Source: an uncultured Alcaligenaceae bacterium
Lineage (GTDB): Bacteria; Pseudomonadota; Gammaproteobacteria; Burkholderiales; Burkholderiaceae_B
Direction: 5' to 3'
DNA length: 40,125 nt
Assembly: GCA_937896225.1 (NCBI GenBank)
Contig: CALBMZ010000163.1
Coordinates: 1-40,125 of the forward strand
Of the stretch, positions 9,331 to 17,090 are shown one piece after another. The translations under genes and the position numbers were made by a program. The number at the start of each line of letters is the position of its first letter. The first letter of the stretch is position 1. Below the pieces are notes generated by a model that had not been told where the DNA came from, did no database searches, and saw only the letters and a list, made by a program, of their open reading frames with translations.

Positions 9331-9358
9331 ATCTTACAAAAGTTGTGAATAAAACCAA
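9331..9358 (-). promoter_or_regulatory. Candidate rplS promoter
   Basis: On the minus strand TTGGTT (9358-9353) and TAAGAT (9336-9331) are separated by 16 bases, within an A/T-rich stretch also containing GATAAT. This would give a leader of about 90 bases before rplS. The match is only fair. Confidence 0.35.
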
Positions 9359-9406
9359 CGTAAGAAAACTAGGCAAGGCTAAATTTGAGTCTCTTTCTTT
9401 TTGCAA

Positions 9407-9425
9407 GTATCAAAACATTTGATAC
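9407..9425. repeat. 19-bp inverted repeat upstream of rplS
   Basis: GTATCAAA-ACA-TTTGATAC is a perfect 8-bp dyad with a three-base centre. It lies between the small SOS gene and the rplS promoter candidate. No T-run follows on either strand, so it looks more like an operator or RNA hairpin than a terminator. Confidence 0.5.
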
Positions 9426-9480
9426 CCGCCGCCGGGCAGAGGATATTTGACTAGCTCGTTATTTTACACAATTTTCAGGG

Positions 9481-9520
9481 TGTTGTTGCCATGCTGTTGT
9501 TGCCATGCTGTTGTTGCCAT
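9481..9520. repeat. 14-bp tandem repeat, nearly three copies
   Basis: TGTTGTTGCCATGC occurs at 9481-9494 and 9495-9508, with a third copy truncated to 12 bases at 9509-9520, all identical. The array starts three bases beyond the stop codon of the small SOS gene, on its 3' side. Perfect identity suggests recent slippage or selection. Confidence 0.9.
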
Positions 9521-9523
9521 TCG

Positions 9524-9769
9524 TCACAGACCCATTACATTTCCAAGCCACATGAAACACGGCACCATAGCGGCCCAAACCACAACTGCAAATACATCGC
9601 CAGCAATACTGGGTGGACGACTGGCGTTATGAGACATTAACGAGTTTGATATTGAAGCGTTAGATGCAAAACATTTTGATGCGGTGTGGTTTGACGCGAT
9701 ATAGCTTAATGCGGCAGAACCTGATATTGGAGAAAATGGAGCAGAATGAGTTGAATGTGTGACTTGCAT
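9524..9769 (-). CDS. Putative SOS-induced small membrane protein
   Basis: This 81-codon frame is not recognised as a known family. It begins at an ATG with GAGGG eight bases upstream. The promoter in front of it lies within LexA-type boxes (see 9785-9841), which is the main reason to call it a gene. Residues 1-55 are polar and rich in Ser, Ala, Asn and His. From about residue 57 to the end runs one hydrophobic segment (DVFAVVVWAAMVPCFMWLG), preceded by an Arg-Pro-Pro, so it looks like a C-terminally anchored membrane protein with its N-terminus in the cytoplasm. SOS-induced small membrane proteins elsewhere inhibit division (YneA, SidA) or act as toxins (TisB). A similar role here is an inference. 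No homologue could be recalled. Confidence 0.65.
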   Translation of the reverse strand: MQVTHSTHSAPFSPISGSAALSYIASNHTASKCFASNASISNSLMSHNASRPPSIAGDVFAVVVWAAMVPCFMWLGNVMGL

Positions 9770-9784
9770 GATTTAAACCCTCAG

Positions 9785-9841
9785 TACTGTTGATATGTAC
9801 CACTACTGTACATAAAAACAGTACTGTATGCAAGTACAGTT
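9785..9841 (-). promoter_or_regulatory. SOS promoter: two LexA boxes plus a degenerate third
   Basis: Two CTGT-N8-ACAG elements lie end to end: CTGTACATAAAAACAG (9806-9821) and CTGTATGCAAGTACAG (9824-9839). Both are flanked by TA as in the E. coli LexA consensus. A half-conserved third element starts at CTGT 9787. On the minus strand a -35 TTGCAT (9833-9828) and a -10 TACAGT (9810-9805) with a 17-base spacer lie inside the boxes. LexA binding would therefore directly block transcription of the 81-codon gene starting at 9769. The outer box touches the etfA stop codon. Confidence 0.85.
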
Positions 9842-10775
9842 ACAACTGTTTTGTGATTTCGGGTACCGCTTCGAACAAATCAGCCACTAACCCGTAATCG
9901 GCCACCCCAAAAATAGGGGCTTCAGCGTCTTTATTAACCGCCACAATAACTTTAGAGTCTTTCATGCCCGCTAAATGCTGTATGGCACCAGAAATACCGA
10001 TGGCAACATACAACTGAGGTGCAACAATTTTGCCTGTTTGCCCCACTTGCCAATCATTTGGGGCATAACCCGCGTCTACTGCGGCACGCGACGCACCCAA
10101 GGCTGCGCCAAGCTTGTCAGCCAGCGGGTCAAGCACTTTAAAGTTTTCAGCACTGCCCATGCCTCGACCACCCGACACCACCACGCGGGCGCCCGCTAAC
10201 TCTGGACGGTCGCTGGTTGCTAACTCGCGACTGACAAAGCTTGACTTTTCATTTGCTGCCACAGGGTCGACTGCCTCAACCACCCCACTGCCCCCTTCAT
10301 TTGATAAGGCATCAAATGCAGTAGTGCGAACTGTGATGACTTTAACGGCATCAGACGACTTTACTGTTGCAATGGCGTTACCCGCATAAATAGGGCGTTC
10401 AAACGTATCGGCATCTTGAACGGCAATGATGTCAGAAATTTGAGCAACATCTAAATTAGCAGCAACTCGTGGCGCCACGTTTTTACCCGATGCGGTTGAA
10501 GCAAACAAAATATGACTATGGCCAGCAGCGAGGTTAAGGACTTGTTGCGCCAAGTTTTCAGCCAAGCCATCTGCTAAGGCAGGCGAGTCAGCTAACAAAA
10601 CCTTTTTGACACCTGCGCAGGCCGCGACCTGAGCCGCAACATCAGCTAGACCTGCTCCGGCACCGGCTACTAATACATGAACATCTTCACTGATTTTGAC
10701 AGCCGCAGCAATGGCATTAAGGGTTGCGCTTTTGACGTGCGCATGATCGTGTTCAGCTATGACAAGTACAGACAT
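9840..10775 (-). CDS. etfA: Electron transfer flavoprotein, alpha subunit
   Basis: This 311-residue subunit of the FAD- and AMP-containing ETF heterodimer carries electrons from acyl-CoA dehydrogenases to ETF:ubiquinone oxidoreductase. The FAD-binding C-terminal domain is clear: [14 protein letters not shown], the [23 protein letters not shown] block, then [19 protein letters not shown]. The N-terminal half starts [20 protein letters not shown]. It starts 2 bases beyond the etfB stop with AAGGTGG as ribosome-binding site, so the two are co-expressed. Unlike the arrangement usual in Burkholderiales, no acyl-CoA dehydrogenase gene follows. The stop codon is instead touched by the SOS boxes of the next gene. 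Confidence 0.97.
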   Translation of the reverse strand: MSVLVIAEHDHAHVKSATLNAIAAAVKISEDVHVLVAGAGAGLADVAAQVAACAGVKKVLLADSPALADGLAENLAQQVLNLAAGHSHILFASTASGKNVAPRVAANLDVAQISDIIAVQDADTFERPIYAGNAIATVKSSDAVKVITVRTTAFDALSNEGGSGVVEAVDPVAANEKSSFVSRELATSDRPELAGARVVVSGGRGMGSAENFKVLDPLADKLGAALGASRAAVDAGYAPNDWQVGQTGKIVAPQLYVAIGISGAIQHLAGMKDSKVIVAVNKDAEAPIFGVADYGLVADLFEAVPEITKQL

Positions 10776-10777
10776 GT

Positions 10778-11527
10778 TTATACCACCTTCGCTTCGTTTT
10801 TGAGTTTATCGATGAGAGCCGCAACATCGGGCACTTTAATACCCGCAGAACGTGCGGGCGGGTCTGTCACTTTAAGCGTTGCTAAGCGCGGTGTAGGGTC
10901 AACCCCTAACGACTCGGGCGTAACAATATCGAGTTGCTTTTTCTTAGCCTTCATAATGTTGGGTAAGGTGACGTAACGCGGTTCGTTCAGCCGCAGATCA
11001 GTCGTAATGATGGCTGGCAGTTTAATTTTGATGGTCTCAAGCCCACCATCAACTTCGCGTGTCACCGTTGCAAAGCCGTCAGCCACTTCAACTTTACTCG
11101 CAAAGGTGGCTTGCGGCCACGAGAGTAAAGCAGCCAACATTTGACCCGTTTGATTGGCATCGTCGTCAATCGCTTGCTTACCCAAAATGATTAAATCGGG
11201 CAATTCTTTTTCTGCGATTGACTTAAGTAATTTAGCCACAGCCAAAGGTTGCAACTCGACCTCGGTTTGCACCAAAATACTTCGATCAGCACCAATCGCC
11301 ATGGCTGTTCTTAATGTTTCTTGACACGCAAGCGGGCCGCAAGAAATGGCGACCAACTCAGTGGCGACTCCTTTTTCTTTGAGTCGCGTGGCTTCTTCTA
11401 TGGCGATTTCATCAAAGGGATTCATCGACATTTTGACGTTAGCGATATCTACGCCAGTCTGGTCAGATTTGACACGTACTTTTACGTTGTAGTCAACCAC
11501 ACGTTTGACAGGAACCAGCACCTTCAT
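10778..11527 (-). CDS. etfB: Electron transfer flavoprotein, beta subunit
   Basis: This 249-residue subunit begins [19 protein letters not shown]. It has the AMP-binding region [24 protein letters not shown] and the downstream [28 protein letters not shown] segment that carries the recognition loop for dehydrogenase partners and the lysines methylated in mitochondrial ETF-beta. It is directly upstream of etfA, and a good GGAG sits before its ATG. The HDAC-like gene ends 39 bases upstream in the same direction, so a three-gene unit is possible. Confidence 0.97.
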   Translation of the reverse strand: MKVLVPVKRVVDYNVKVRVKSDQTGVDIANVKMSMNPFDEIAIEEATRLKEKGVATELVAISCGPLACQETLRTAMAIGADRSILVQTEVELQPLAVAKLLKSIAEKELPDLIILGKQAIDDDANQTGQMLAALLSWPQATFASKVEVADGFATVTREVDGGLETIKIKLPAIITTDLRLNEPRYVTLPNIMKAKKKQLDIVTPESLGVDPTPRLATLKVTDPPARSAGIKVPDVAALIDKLKNEAKVV

Positions 11528-11566
11528 TACATTCTCCGAACTAAAAGTTTAACTATATAGATTAGT

Positions 11567-12493
11567 TTACAACTTTGACAGGGCTTTGATATGCGCTGCA
11601 ACACTTCGACCCAATGCTGATAAGTTATAACCCCCTTCTAGAGCACTGATTATGCGCCCTTTGGCATATTGATCGGCCACCGTCACAATTTGTTGTGTTA
11701 GCCAAGCGTAGTCGGCCTCAACCAGACCCATCTGAGCTATATCATCTTCGCGATGGGCATCGAAACCTGCTGAAATGAAAATAAGCTCTGGCTGATGCTC
11801 GGCTAAGCGGGGCAACCACTGCTCGAGCACTAATTTACGAACCACTTCACCTGAAGAATAAGCGGGTACAGGTACATTGACCATATTTGAGGCGGGGTTG
11901 TGAACGCCACAGTCAGGAAAAAGCGGGTACTGAAAAAAACTACACATCAAAATGCGCGCATCGCCTGCAAAGATAGCTTCCGTGCCATTGCCGTGGTGCA
12001 CATCAAAATCTATCACTGCGATGCGTTGCAAACCATACTTTTCAATCGCATGCAACGCAGCAACCGCGACATTGTTATAAAAACAAAACCCCATGGCTTG
12101 CTCACGTGACGCGTGATGACCTGGGGGCCTCACCGCACAGAATGCTGTGGTTGCTTGATTTGCCATAACCGCATCGACAGCCGACACCACAGCACCCGCA
12201 GCATACCGAGCGGCCTCAAGGGTATGGGGGTTCATGACCGTGTCACTGTCGACTTCAAAATAACCCGATTTAGGCGACCCATGCTCAAGTTTGGTTAAGT
12301 ACGATTCAGGGTGTACCAGAGATAAAATATGATTACCAACCGGACCAAAGTCTTGATTTTCTTTCAAATATGACAGCAAACCACTTGATAACAGTTGATC
12401 AGAAATGGCATCTAGCCGCTCTGGGCACTCGGGGTGACCAGAGCCCATCTCGTGCAATTTACAGGCGGGGTGAGTAATATATAGTGTCTCCAT
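11567..12493 (-). CDS. Histone deacetylase-family amidohydrolase
   Basis: A zinc-dependent deacetylase of the HDAC / acetylpolyamine amidohydrolase superfamily. Visible motifs are HEMGSGHPECPERL near the N-terminus, the catalytic RPPGHHA, a zinc-ligand DFDVHHGNGT, and a C-terminal LEGGYNL motif. In bacteria such enzymes act on acetylated polyamines, acetoin-related compounds or protein lysines; the substrate is not visible here. The frame extends upstream to a TTG at 12529, but that overlaps mltB and its ribosome-binding site abuts the start codon. METLYITHPAC is the usual family N-terminus, so the ATG at 12493 was chosen. It lies 9 bases from the divergent mltB start, so each promoter must lie within the other gene. 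Confidence 0.92.
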   Translation of the reverse strand: METLYITHPACKLHEMGSGHPECPERLDAISDQLLSSGLLSYLKENQDFGPVGNHILSLVHPESYLTKLEHGSPKSGYFEVDSDTVMNPHTLEAARYAAGAVVSAVDAVMANQATTAFCAVRPPGHHASREQAMGFCFYNNVAVAALHAIEKYGLQRIAVIDFDVHHGNGTEAIFAGDARILMCSFFQYPLFPDCGVHNPASNMVNVPVPAYSSGEVVRKLVLEQWLPRLAEHQPELIFISAGFDAHREDDIAQMGLVEADYAWLTQQIVTVADQYAKGRIISALEGGYNLSALGRSVAAHIKALSKL

Positions 12494-12502
12494 AGGGTAA
12501 TT

Positions 12503-13642
12503 ATGTCGAAATATTCGCCAGTTGTGCAACCTTTAATTAAACGTGGTTTGATCTATGTCGCGTTTTCATTTGCTCTGACAGCCTGTTCAAGCGTTGAGCC
12601 CCCTGAGAAAAGTCAAAAAAACAACTCTCAAACCCCTTTAAATGGTCAGAGCAAGGATGCACCCACACCATCACAAAACTCGCCCGTAGCGGACTTTGCG
12701 AAACAAGTTTCTATAAACCGTGGCATACCTTTAGCCCAGGTTCAATTGCTGCTTAGCGAGGCGCGTTATCAAAGCACGGTTGCCCGACTCATGACACCGC
12801 CCCCGCCTGATCAGGCGAAGTCTGTTCGTAATTGGCAAGTTTATCGACAGCGATTTGTTGAACCCATTCGCATACGTGGTGGTGTCGCATTTATGCAAGC
12901 TCACGCTCAGGCATTACAAAAAGCCGAGCGTCTATACGGTGTGCCAACTGAGGTCATCGCAGCCATTATTGGCATTGAAACCCTTTATGGTCGAAGCATG
13001 GGCGATTTCAAGGTACTTGATGCCTTAAACACCTTGGCTTTTTATTACCCACCCCCCATTCGTCCTGACCGCGTTAAGCTATTTCAAGACCAGCTAGCTG
13101 ATTTAATAGAACTAGATGTCGCGGGCAAAATTGATGCACGTACACAACGCGGTTCGTTTGCCGGGGCAATTGGTATTCCACAGTTTATGCCTGGCAGCAT
13201 CTTGCGTTACGCCGTTTCAGCGCAGTCAAATCAGCGTATTGATTTATCAAATAATTTTGATGATGCTATTTTGTCGGTGGCAAACTTTTTGGTCAAACAT
13301 GGCTGGGTAAAGGGTTTACCTATTTTTGCACCTGTGACACCACCTACCGATGCAGGCAAGTTAGTTGATGGCGGTTTAACACCCTATTTAAAATGGTCTG
13401 AACTGAAAGCTGCAGGGTCTGAACTTATAGTTGCCACATCAGCTAAGAACCAAGCGGCAGATTCACCCCCTAATTGGCAAAACTATTTGATGGGCGTGAT
13501 TGATCTACCCTTACCTACTCAAAATACAGTCAAATACCTTGTGGGTTCGCCTAACTTTTTTGTGATCACGCAATATAACCGCAGCTACTTTTATGCCACG
13601 GCGGTGACAGAGTTAGCCCAAGCGATCAAGCAATCGATGTGA
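12503..13642 (+). CDS. mltB: Membrane-bound lytic murein transglycosylase B
   Basis: A peptidoglycan lytic transglycosylase that cleaves the MurNAc-GlcNAc bond to form 1,6-anhydro ends. It has a lipoprotein signal ending LTAC (Cys28), so it should be anchored in the outer membrane. After a Ser/Pro-rich linker (about 30-62) comes the SLT-like domain with the catalytic Glu in IIGIETLYGRSMG (Glu159), followed by the AGAIGIPQFMPGS segment. Its length (379) is close to E. coli MltB. AGGG precedes the ATG. It ends 17 bases before the convergent cysM stop, with no obvious terminator between them. Confidence 0.95.
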   Translation: MSKYSPVVQPLIKRGLIYVAFSFALTACSSVEPPEKSQKNNSQTPLNGQSKDAPTPSQNSPVADFAKQVSINRGIPLAQVQLLLSEARYQSTVARLMTPPPPDQAKSVRNWQVYRQRFVEPIRIRGGVAFMQAHAQALQKAERLYGVPTEVIAAIIGIETLYGRSMGDFKVLDALNTLAFYYPPPIRPDRVKLFQDQLADLIELDVAGKIDARTQRGSFAGAIGIPQFMPGSILRYAVSAQSNQRIDLSNNFDDAILSVANFLVKHGWVKGLPIFAPVTPPTDAGKLVDGGLTPYLKWSELKAAGSELIVATSAKNQAADSPPNWQNYLMGVIDLPLPTQNTVKYLVGSPNFFVITQYNRSYFYATAVTELAQAIKQSM

Positions 13643-13659
13643 AATTCAGGCTTAGAACA

Positions 13660-14565
13660 CTAAGCATTAAACACACCCGTTGATAAGTAGCGGTCACCCC
13701 GATCGCAAACAATTGAAACAATGGTGGCATTATGTACCGATTGGGCGATACGCAATGCCGCAACAAAAGCGCCCGCTGCCGAAATACCGGCAAAAATGCC
13801 CTCTTCAGCAGCCATTTGGCGTGCCATAGCCTCGGCTTCTTTTTGTTCAATCGTTTCAAACTGATCAACTAATGAGGCATCATAAATTTTGGGTAAATAG
13901 GCTTCGGGCCATTTCCGTATGCCCGGAATTTGAGAACCTTCGGCCGGTTGGGCCCCAATAATTTGAATATCTGGGTTTTGAGACTTTAAATATCGAGCCA
14001 CGCCCGTAATGGTGCCGGTCGTACCCATTGCACTGACAAAATGGGTAATAAGACCCTGGGTTTGTTGCCAAATTTCAGGGCCAGTGGTTTCAAAATGTGA
14101 CAGCGGATTGTCTGGATTTGAAAACTGATCAAGTACCTTACCTTGCCCCTGCGCTTGCATGGTGGCCGCCAAGTCACGAGCGTATTCCATGCCACCTTGG
14201 TTAGCTGGGGTCAAAATGAGCTCGGCACCGTATGCTGTCATGGCGGCACGACGCTCAACTGACAAATTATCTGGCATGATCAAAATCATTCGGTAACCCC
14301 GCATGGCAGCCACCATCGCTAAAGCAATACCCGTGTTGCCACTGGTCGCTTCAATTAACGTGTCACCGGGTTTGATTTCTCCACGTGCCTCTGCATTACG
14401 AATCATATATAAGGCAGGCCGGTCTTTTACTGAACCAGCAGGGTTATTACCCTCGAGCTTGCCTAATAAAACATTGCCTCGGGGTGCACCCATCAGACCA
14501 GGAATGCGCTGAAACGCGACCAAGGGGGTGTTGCCAACAGTTTGTTCAAGGGTTTGATGGGGCAT
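13660..14565 (-). CDS. cysM: Cysteine synthase B (O-acetylserine sulfhydrylase)
   Basis: A fold-type II PLP enzyme making cysteine from O-acetylserine and sulfide or thiosulfate. The PLP lysine is in NPAGSVKDRP (Lys47). The substrate loop EATSGNTGIALA and the glycine-rich MGTTGTITGVARYL phosphate-binding loop are present. The CysM rather than CysK subtype is suggested by the short C-terminus and the GNNPAGSVKDR context. The frame opens with a TTG at 14571, but ATG 14565 (MPHQTLEQTVGNTPLV) is the more usual start. It overlaps the 3' end of comEA by 20 bases, so it is probably translationally coupled to it. Confidence 0.94.
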   Translation of the reverse strand: MPHQTLEQTVGNTPLVAFQRIPGLMGAPRGNVLLGKLEGNNPAGSVKDRPALYMIRNAEARGEIKPGDTLIEATSGNTGIALAMVAAMRGYRMILIMPDNLSVERRAAMTAYGAELILTPANQGGMEYARDLAATMQAQGQGKVLDQFSNPDNPLSHFETTGPEIWQQTQGLITHFVSAMGTTGTITGVARYLKSQNPDIQIIGAQPAEGSQIPGIRKWPEAYLPKIYDASLVDQFETIEQKEAEAMARQMAAEEGIFAGISAAGAFVAALRIAQSVHNATIVSIVCDRGDRYLSTGVFNA

Positions 14566-15031
14566 TGTCAATTAACCATATTTCGGGGGTAATAGAGGAG
14601 GCCTGGGTTTTTGACAACCTAGTTGGCCGCGCAGCACGATTAGGTACTTGGTTTGATTTTAGCGCGCTTGCTTGAACGGTGTGCATACCCACACCATTTG
14701 AAGAGCTCTGGCCAACTGACCGTGATTCTAAACCAACTGTTAAACCTGCAGCTTTAAAACGTTTAATACGCTTTGCACCCAAACCACTGACCCGTTCACT
14801 CAAGTGTTCGAGCGATTCAAAAGGGCCACGAGCCCTTTCAGTCACGATGCGCTCTGCCATTTTAGGTCCTATACCTGAGATGCTTTGTAATGCCTGCGCT
14901 GAGGCTTGATTCACATCAACTGCCCAAGCATTCACCATAAAGGGTAAGAATAGAAGTGGTAGCAATCGCTGCAATGGGTGTGATCGAAATAATCGAAATA
15001 ATCTAAATAATTGAAATGGCGAATTTGACAT
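14546..15031 (-). CDS. ComEA-family helix-hairpin-helix protein
   Basis: This 161-residue protein has an N-terminal signal/anchor (hydrophobic stretch about 17-38) followed directly by the ComEA HhH domain: VDVNQASAQALQSISGIGPKMAERIV (about 39-65), then FESLEHLSERVSGLGAKRIKRF. ComEA proteins bind double-stranded DNA in the periplasm during natural transformation. A C-terminal Ser/Gln-rich tail of about 70 residues is unrelated to any domain seen. The N-terminus includes FRLFRLFR, encoded by a 9-bp tandem repeat. It overlaps cysM by 20 bases. No other competence gene is in the window, so a role in DNA uptake is inferred only from the family. Confidence 0.85.
   Translation of the reverse strand: MSNSPFQLFRLFRLFRSHPLQRLLPLLFLPFMVNAWAVDVNQASAQALQSISGIGPKMAERIVTERARGPFESLEHLSERVSGLGAKRIKRFKAAGLTVGLESRSVGQSSSNGVGMHTVQASALKSNQVPNRAARPTRLSKTQASSITPEIWLIDNAPSNP
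14983..15018. repeat. 9-bp in-frame repeat within comEA
   Basis: Two identical ATCGAAATA units (14983-14991, 14992-15000) are followed by ATCTAAATA and a fourth, weaker unit. On the coding strand they encode the FRLFRLFR stretch before the signal hydrophobic core. Copy-number change would alter the signal peptide N-region by three residues without breaking the frame. Confidence 0.75.
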
Positions 15032-15036
15032 AGAAA

Positions 15037-15060
15037 ATTGACCCCAAAAAAAAGGTCAAT
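15037..15060 (-). promoter_or_regulatory. Hairpin covering the comEA ribosome-binding site
   Basis: ATTGACC and GGTCAAT (15037-15043 and 15054-15060) are a perfect 7-bp dyad with a 10-base loop. The loop and one arm hold the GGGG that would be the Shine-Dalgarno of comEA (start 15031). It could limit comEA translation. It is not a good terminator because the U-run is inside the loop. Confidence 0.45.
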
Positions 15061-15143
15061 CTTGGCAAATCATTGTGTTTGAATAAAGAGCCATGTTCAA
15101 CATTAACCATGCGTATTAACGCCCATGGCTAAATCGAATACGA

Positions 15144-15162
15144 ATAAAAACCCTTTGAGGGT
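15144..15162 (-). terminator. Rho-independent terminator of the lapA-hldD operon
   Basis: On the minus strand ACCCT-CAA-AGGGT (15162-15150) is followed by TTTTTATTC. It begins directly after the hldD stop at 15163, so it should separate the heptose operon from comEA-cysM. Confidence 0.75.
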
Positions 15163-16164
15163 CTAGCTTTGCGCCAACCAATCGCGCACGTAATGCGCCA
15201 CACCGGTTTGTACATCTTGCATGGCTGCCGTAAAACCACTGCCCCGCAAAGCTGTGACGTCAGCCTGGGTGTAGCTTTGATAACGCCCTTTTAAGTCTTC
15301 TGGGAACGGTATGTAGCGTAAGAAACCTTGGCGCACGAGTTCAGTTTGTGACAGAACACTTTCACCACGAGATTCGCGCAAGGTATTCACTACGGTTGCC
15401 GCGACATCGTTAAAAGGTTGGGCGTGGCCCGTACCACAATTAAAAATGCCACTTACTTGGGGGTGATCTAAAAAATGAAGGTTAACGGCGACCACATCGC
15501 TGACAGCAATAAAGTCACGCATTTGACCGCCATTTTCGTATCCGTTCCAACCTTCAAATAAGCGTACATGGCCTTCAGCCATAAACTGCTGCATATTATG
15601 AAACGCGACAGAGGCCATGCGACCTTTGTGTTGTTCCTGAGGACCATAAACATTGAAATAACGCAAACCCACCACTTGCGCCGTGAGGCTTGACATACGT
15701 GCTCGTAACACCTGATCAAATAAAAATTTCGAATAGCCATATACATTTAATGGGCCTTCGTTTTCAAGTGACTCGGTATAGACTGGCCCAGCCCCATAGA
15801 CCGCTGCAGATGAAGCATAAATGAAGGGAATGCGCTTAGCCTGACACCATTCAAACAACTCAAGTGTGTAACGATAGTTATTGTTCATCATGAAACGGCC
15901 GTCTCGCTCGGTGGTGTCTGAGCAAGCCCCTTGATGAAAAACGGCTGTCACATCAGACAAACCACTTTCGCTAGCATCGAGTTTCAGCCGGGCACGAAAC
16001 TCGTCTTTATCTTGGTAGTCAGCTATTTGGCCATGGGCTAAATTTACAAATTTATCGCCTTGCTGTAGGTCGTCAACAGCCAAAATATTGTCAATACCTC
16101 GGGCATTCAAACCCTTAACCAAATTGGCGCCAATGAAGCCGGCTGCGCCTGTAACGATAATCAT
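15163..16164 (-). CDS. hldD: ADP-L-glycero-D-manno-heptose 6-epimerase
   Basis: An extended short-chain dehydrogenase that converts ADP-D-glycero-D-manno-heptose to the L-glycero form, the last step of ADP-heptose supply for the LPS inner core. The N-terminus [19 protein letters not shown] holds the NADP-binding GxxGxxG. The catalytic YxxxK is [10 protein letters not shown], and [19 protein letters not shown] is the family signature. The frame is open upstream to 16254, but MIIVTG at 16164 has a good AGGAA ribosome-binding site and overlaps the hldE stop by 4 bases (ATGA). A terminator follows. Confidence 0.97.
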   Translation of the reverse strand: MIIVTGAAGFIGANLVKGLNARGIDNILAVDDLQQGDKFVNLAHGQIADYQDKDEFRARLKLDASESGLSDVTAVFHQGACSDTTERDGRFMMNNNYRYTLELFEWCQAKRIPFIYASSAAVYGAGPVYTESLENEGPLNVYGYSKFLFDQVLRARMSSLTAQVVGLRYFNVYGPQEQHKGRMASVAFHNMQQFMAEGHVRLFEGWNGYENGGQMRDFIAVSDVVAVNLHFLDHPQVSGIFNCGTGHAQPFNDVAATVVNTLRESRGESVLSQTELVRQGFLRYIPFPEDLKGRYQSYTQADVTALRGSGFTAAMQDVQTGVAHYVRDWLAQS

Positions 16165-17090
16165 AAGAGTTCCTCTGCTGTCACAATTGATGTTCCTAAT
16201 TTGCCCACAACGATACCCCCAGCGCGATTCGCCCATTGCATGGCATCTACCCAATCGGCACCGGTGCCCCGCATGACGGCAAGCATCGCCAATACCGTAT
16301 CTCCTGCACCTGACACATCAAACACTTCTTGAGCCATGGCTTCAACATGGTGCCGATCTGCAGCCGTAAACAAAGTCATACCTTGCTCTGAACGGGTCAC
16401 GAGCAAGACTTCTAAGGCAAGCTTTTCTCGCAGAGCTTGCGCTCGTGTGGTGAGTTCATCTTCAGTTTTCCAAACCCCCACGGCTTGTTGCATTTCTAGC
16501 CGATTAGGGGTGACCAAACTGGCGCCTCGGTAGTGTGCGTAATCATTGCCTTTTGGGTCAACCAAAATAGGTAAGTTATGCGTTTTGGCTTTTTCAATCA
16601 ACAACTCAACATGCGTTAAGGCGCCTTTGGCATAGTCAGAGAGTACCAACACGTCGTGATTGGCGAGTACTTTTTCAACTTGTTGATGCAACGCATCAAT
16701 GCAAGAGCTTGAGGGGGGCTGTTCAAAATCAACCCGTAACAATTGCTGTTGCCGACCGAGCACTCGCATTTTAAGGGTCGTCGGGTGAACGGGGTCACTT
16801 ACTAAGCTATCTGAAACGCCATCATGTGCTAACAATTCACGTACACGCACGCCAGGCTCATCTTGACCGATAATGCCAGCCAAAGTTGCTTTGCCACCAA
16901 GTGCCACAATATTTCGGGCAACATTGGCGGCCCCACCGAGACGATCTTCACGTCTGGCCACATGCACAACCGGCACAGGCGCTTCAGGTGATATACGCTC
17001 GACTTCGCCAAACCAATATCGGTCGAGCATGACGTCACCCACGACTAAAACGCGTACATTTTGAATTGCTTGTAGTGGAAAAGGTTTCAT
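16161..17090 (-). CDS. hldE: Heptose-7-phosphate kinase (HldE kinase domain)
   Basis: A PfkB/ribokinase-fold kinase forming D-glycero-beta-D-manno-heptose 1,7-bisphosphate. The N-terminal [28 protein letters not shown] is the HldE/RfaE1 signature, and the anion-hole/catalytic motif [11 protein letters not shown] is near the C-terminus. At about 310 residues it has only the kinase domain. The cytidylyltransferase half present in E. coli HldE is absent, so a separate hldC must be elsewhere. The start at 17090 overlaps the lapB stop (ATGA), and its own stop overlaps hldD, so three genes are translationally coupled. Confidence 0.95.
   Translation of the reverse strand: MKPFPLQAIQNVRVLVVGDVMLDRYWFGEVERISPEAPVPVVHVARREDRLGGAANVARNIVALGGKATLAGIIGQDEPGVRVRELLAHDGVSDSLVSDPVHPTTLKMRVLGRQQQLLRVDFEQPPSSSCIDALHQQVEKVLANHDVLVLSDYAKGALTHVELLIEKAKTHNLPILVDPKGNDYAHYRGASLVTPNRLEMQQAVGVWKTEDELTTRAQALREKLALEVLLVTRSEQGMTLFTAADRHHVEAMAQEVFDVSGAGDTVLAMLAVMRGTGADWVDAMQWANRAGGIVVGKLGTSIVTAEELL

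Noticed and set aside
9447-9632. Plus-strand frame over the 14-bp repeat
   Set aside because: No ribosome-binding site. It is antisense to the SOS gene and is explained by the repeat.
12494-12529. TTG start for the HDAC-like gene
   Set aside because: It overlaps the mltB start, and the AAAGG touches the start codon with no spacing. The family N-terminus begins at METLYITH.
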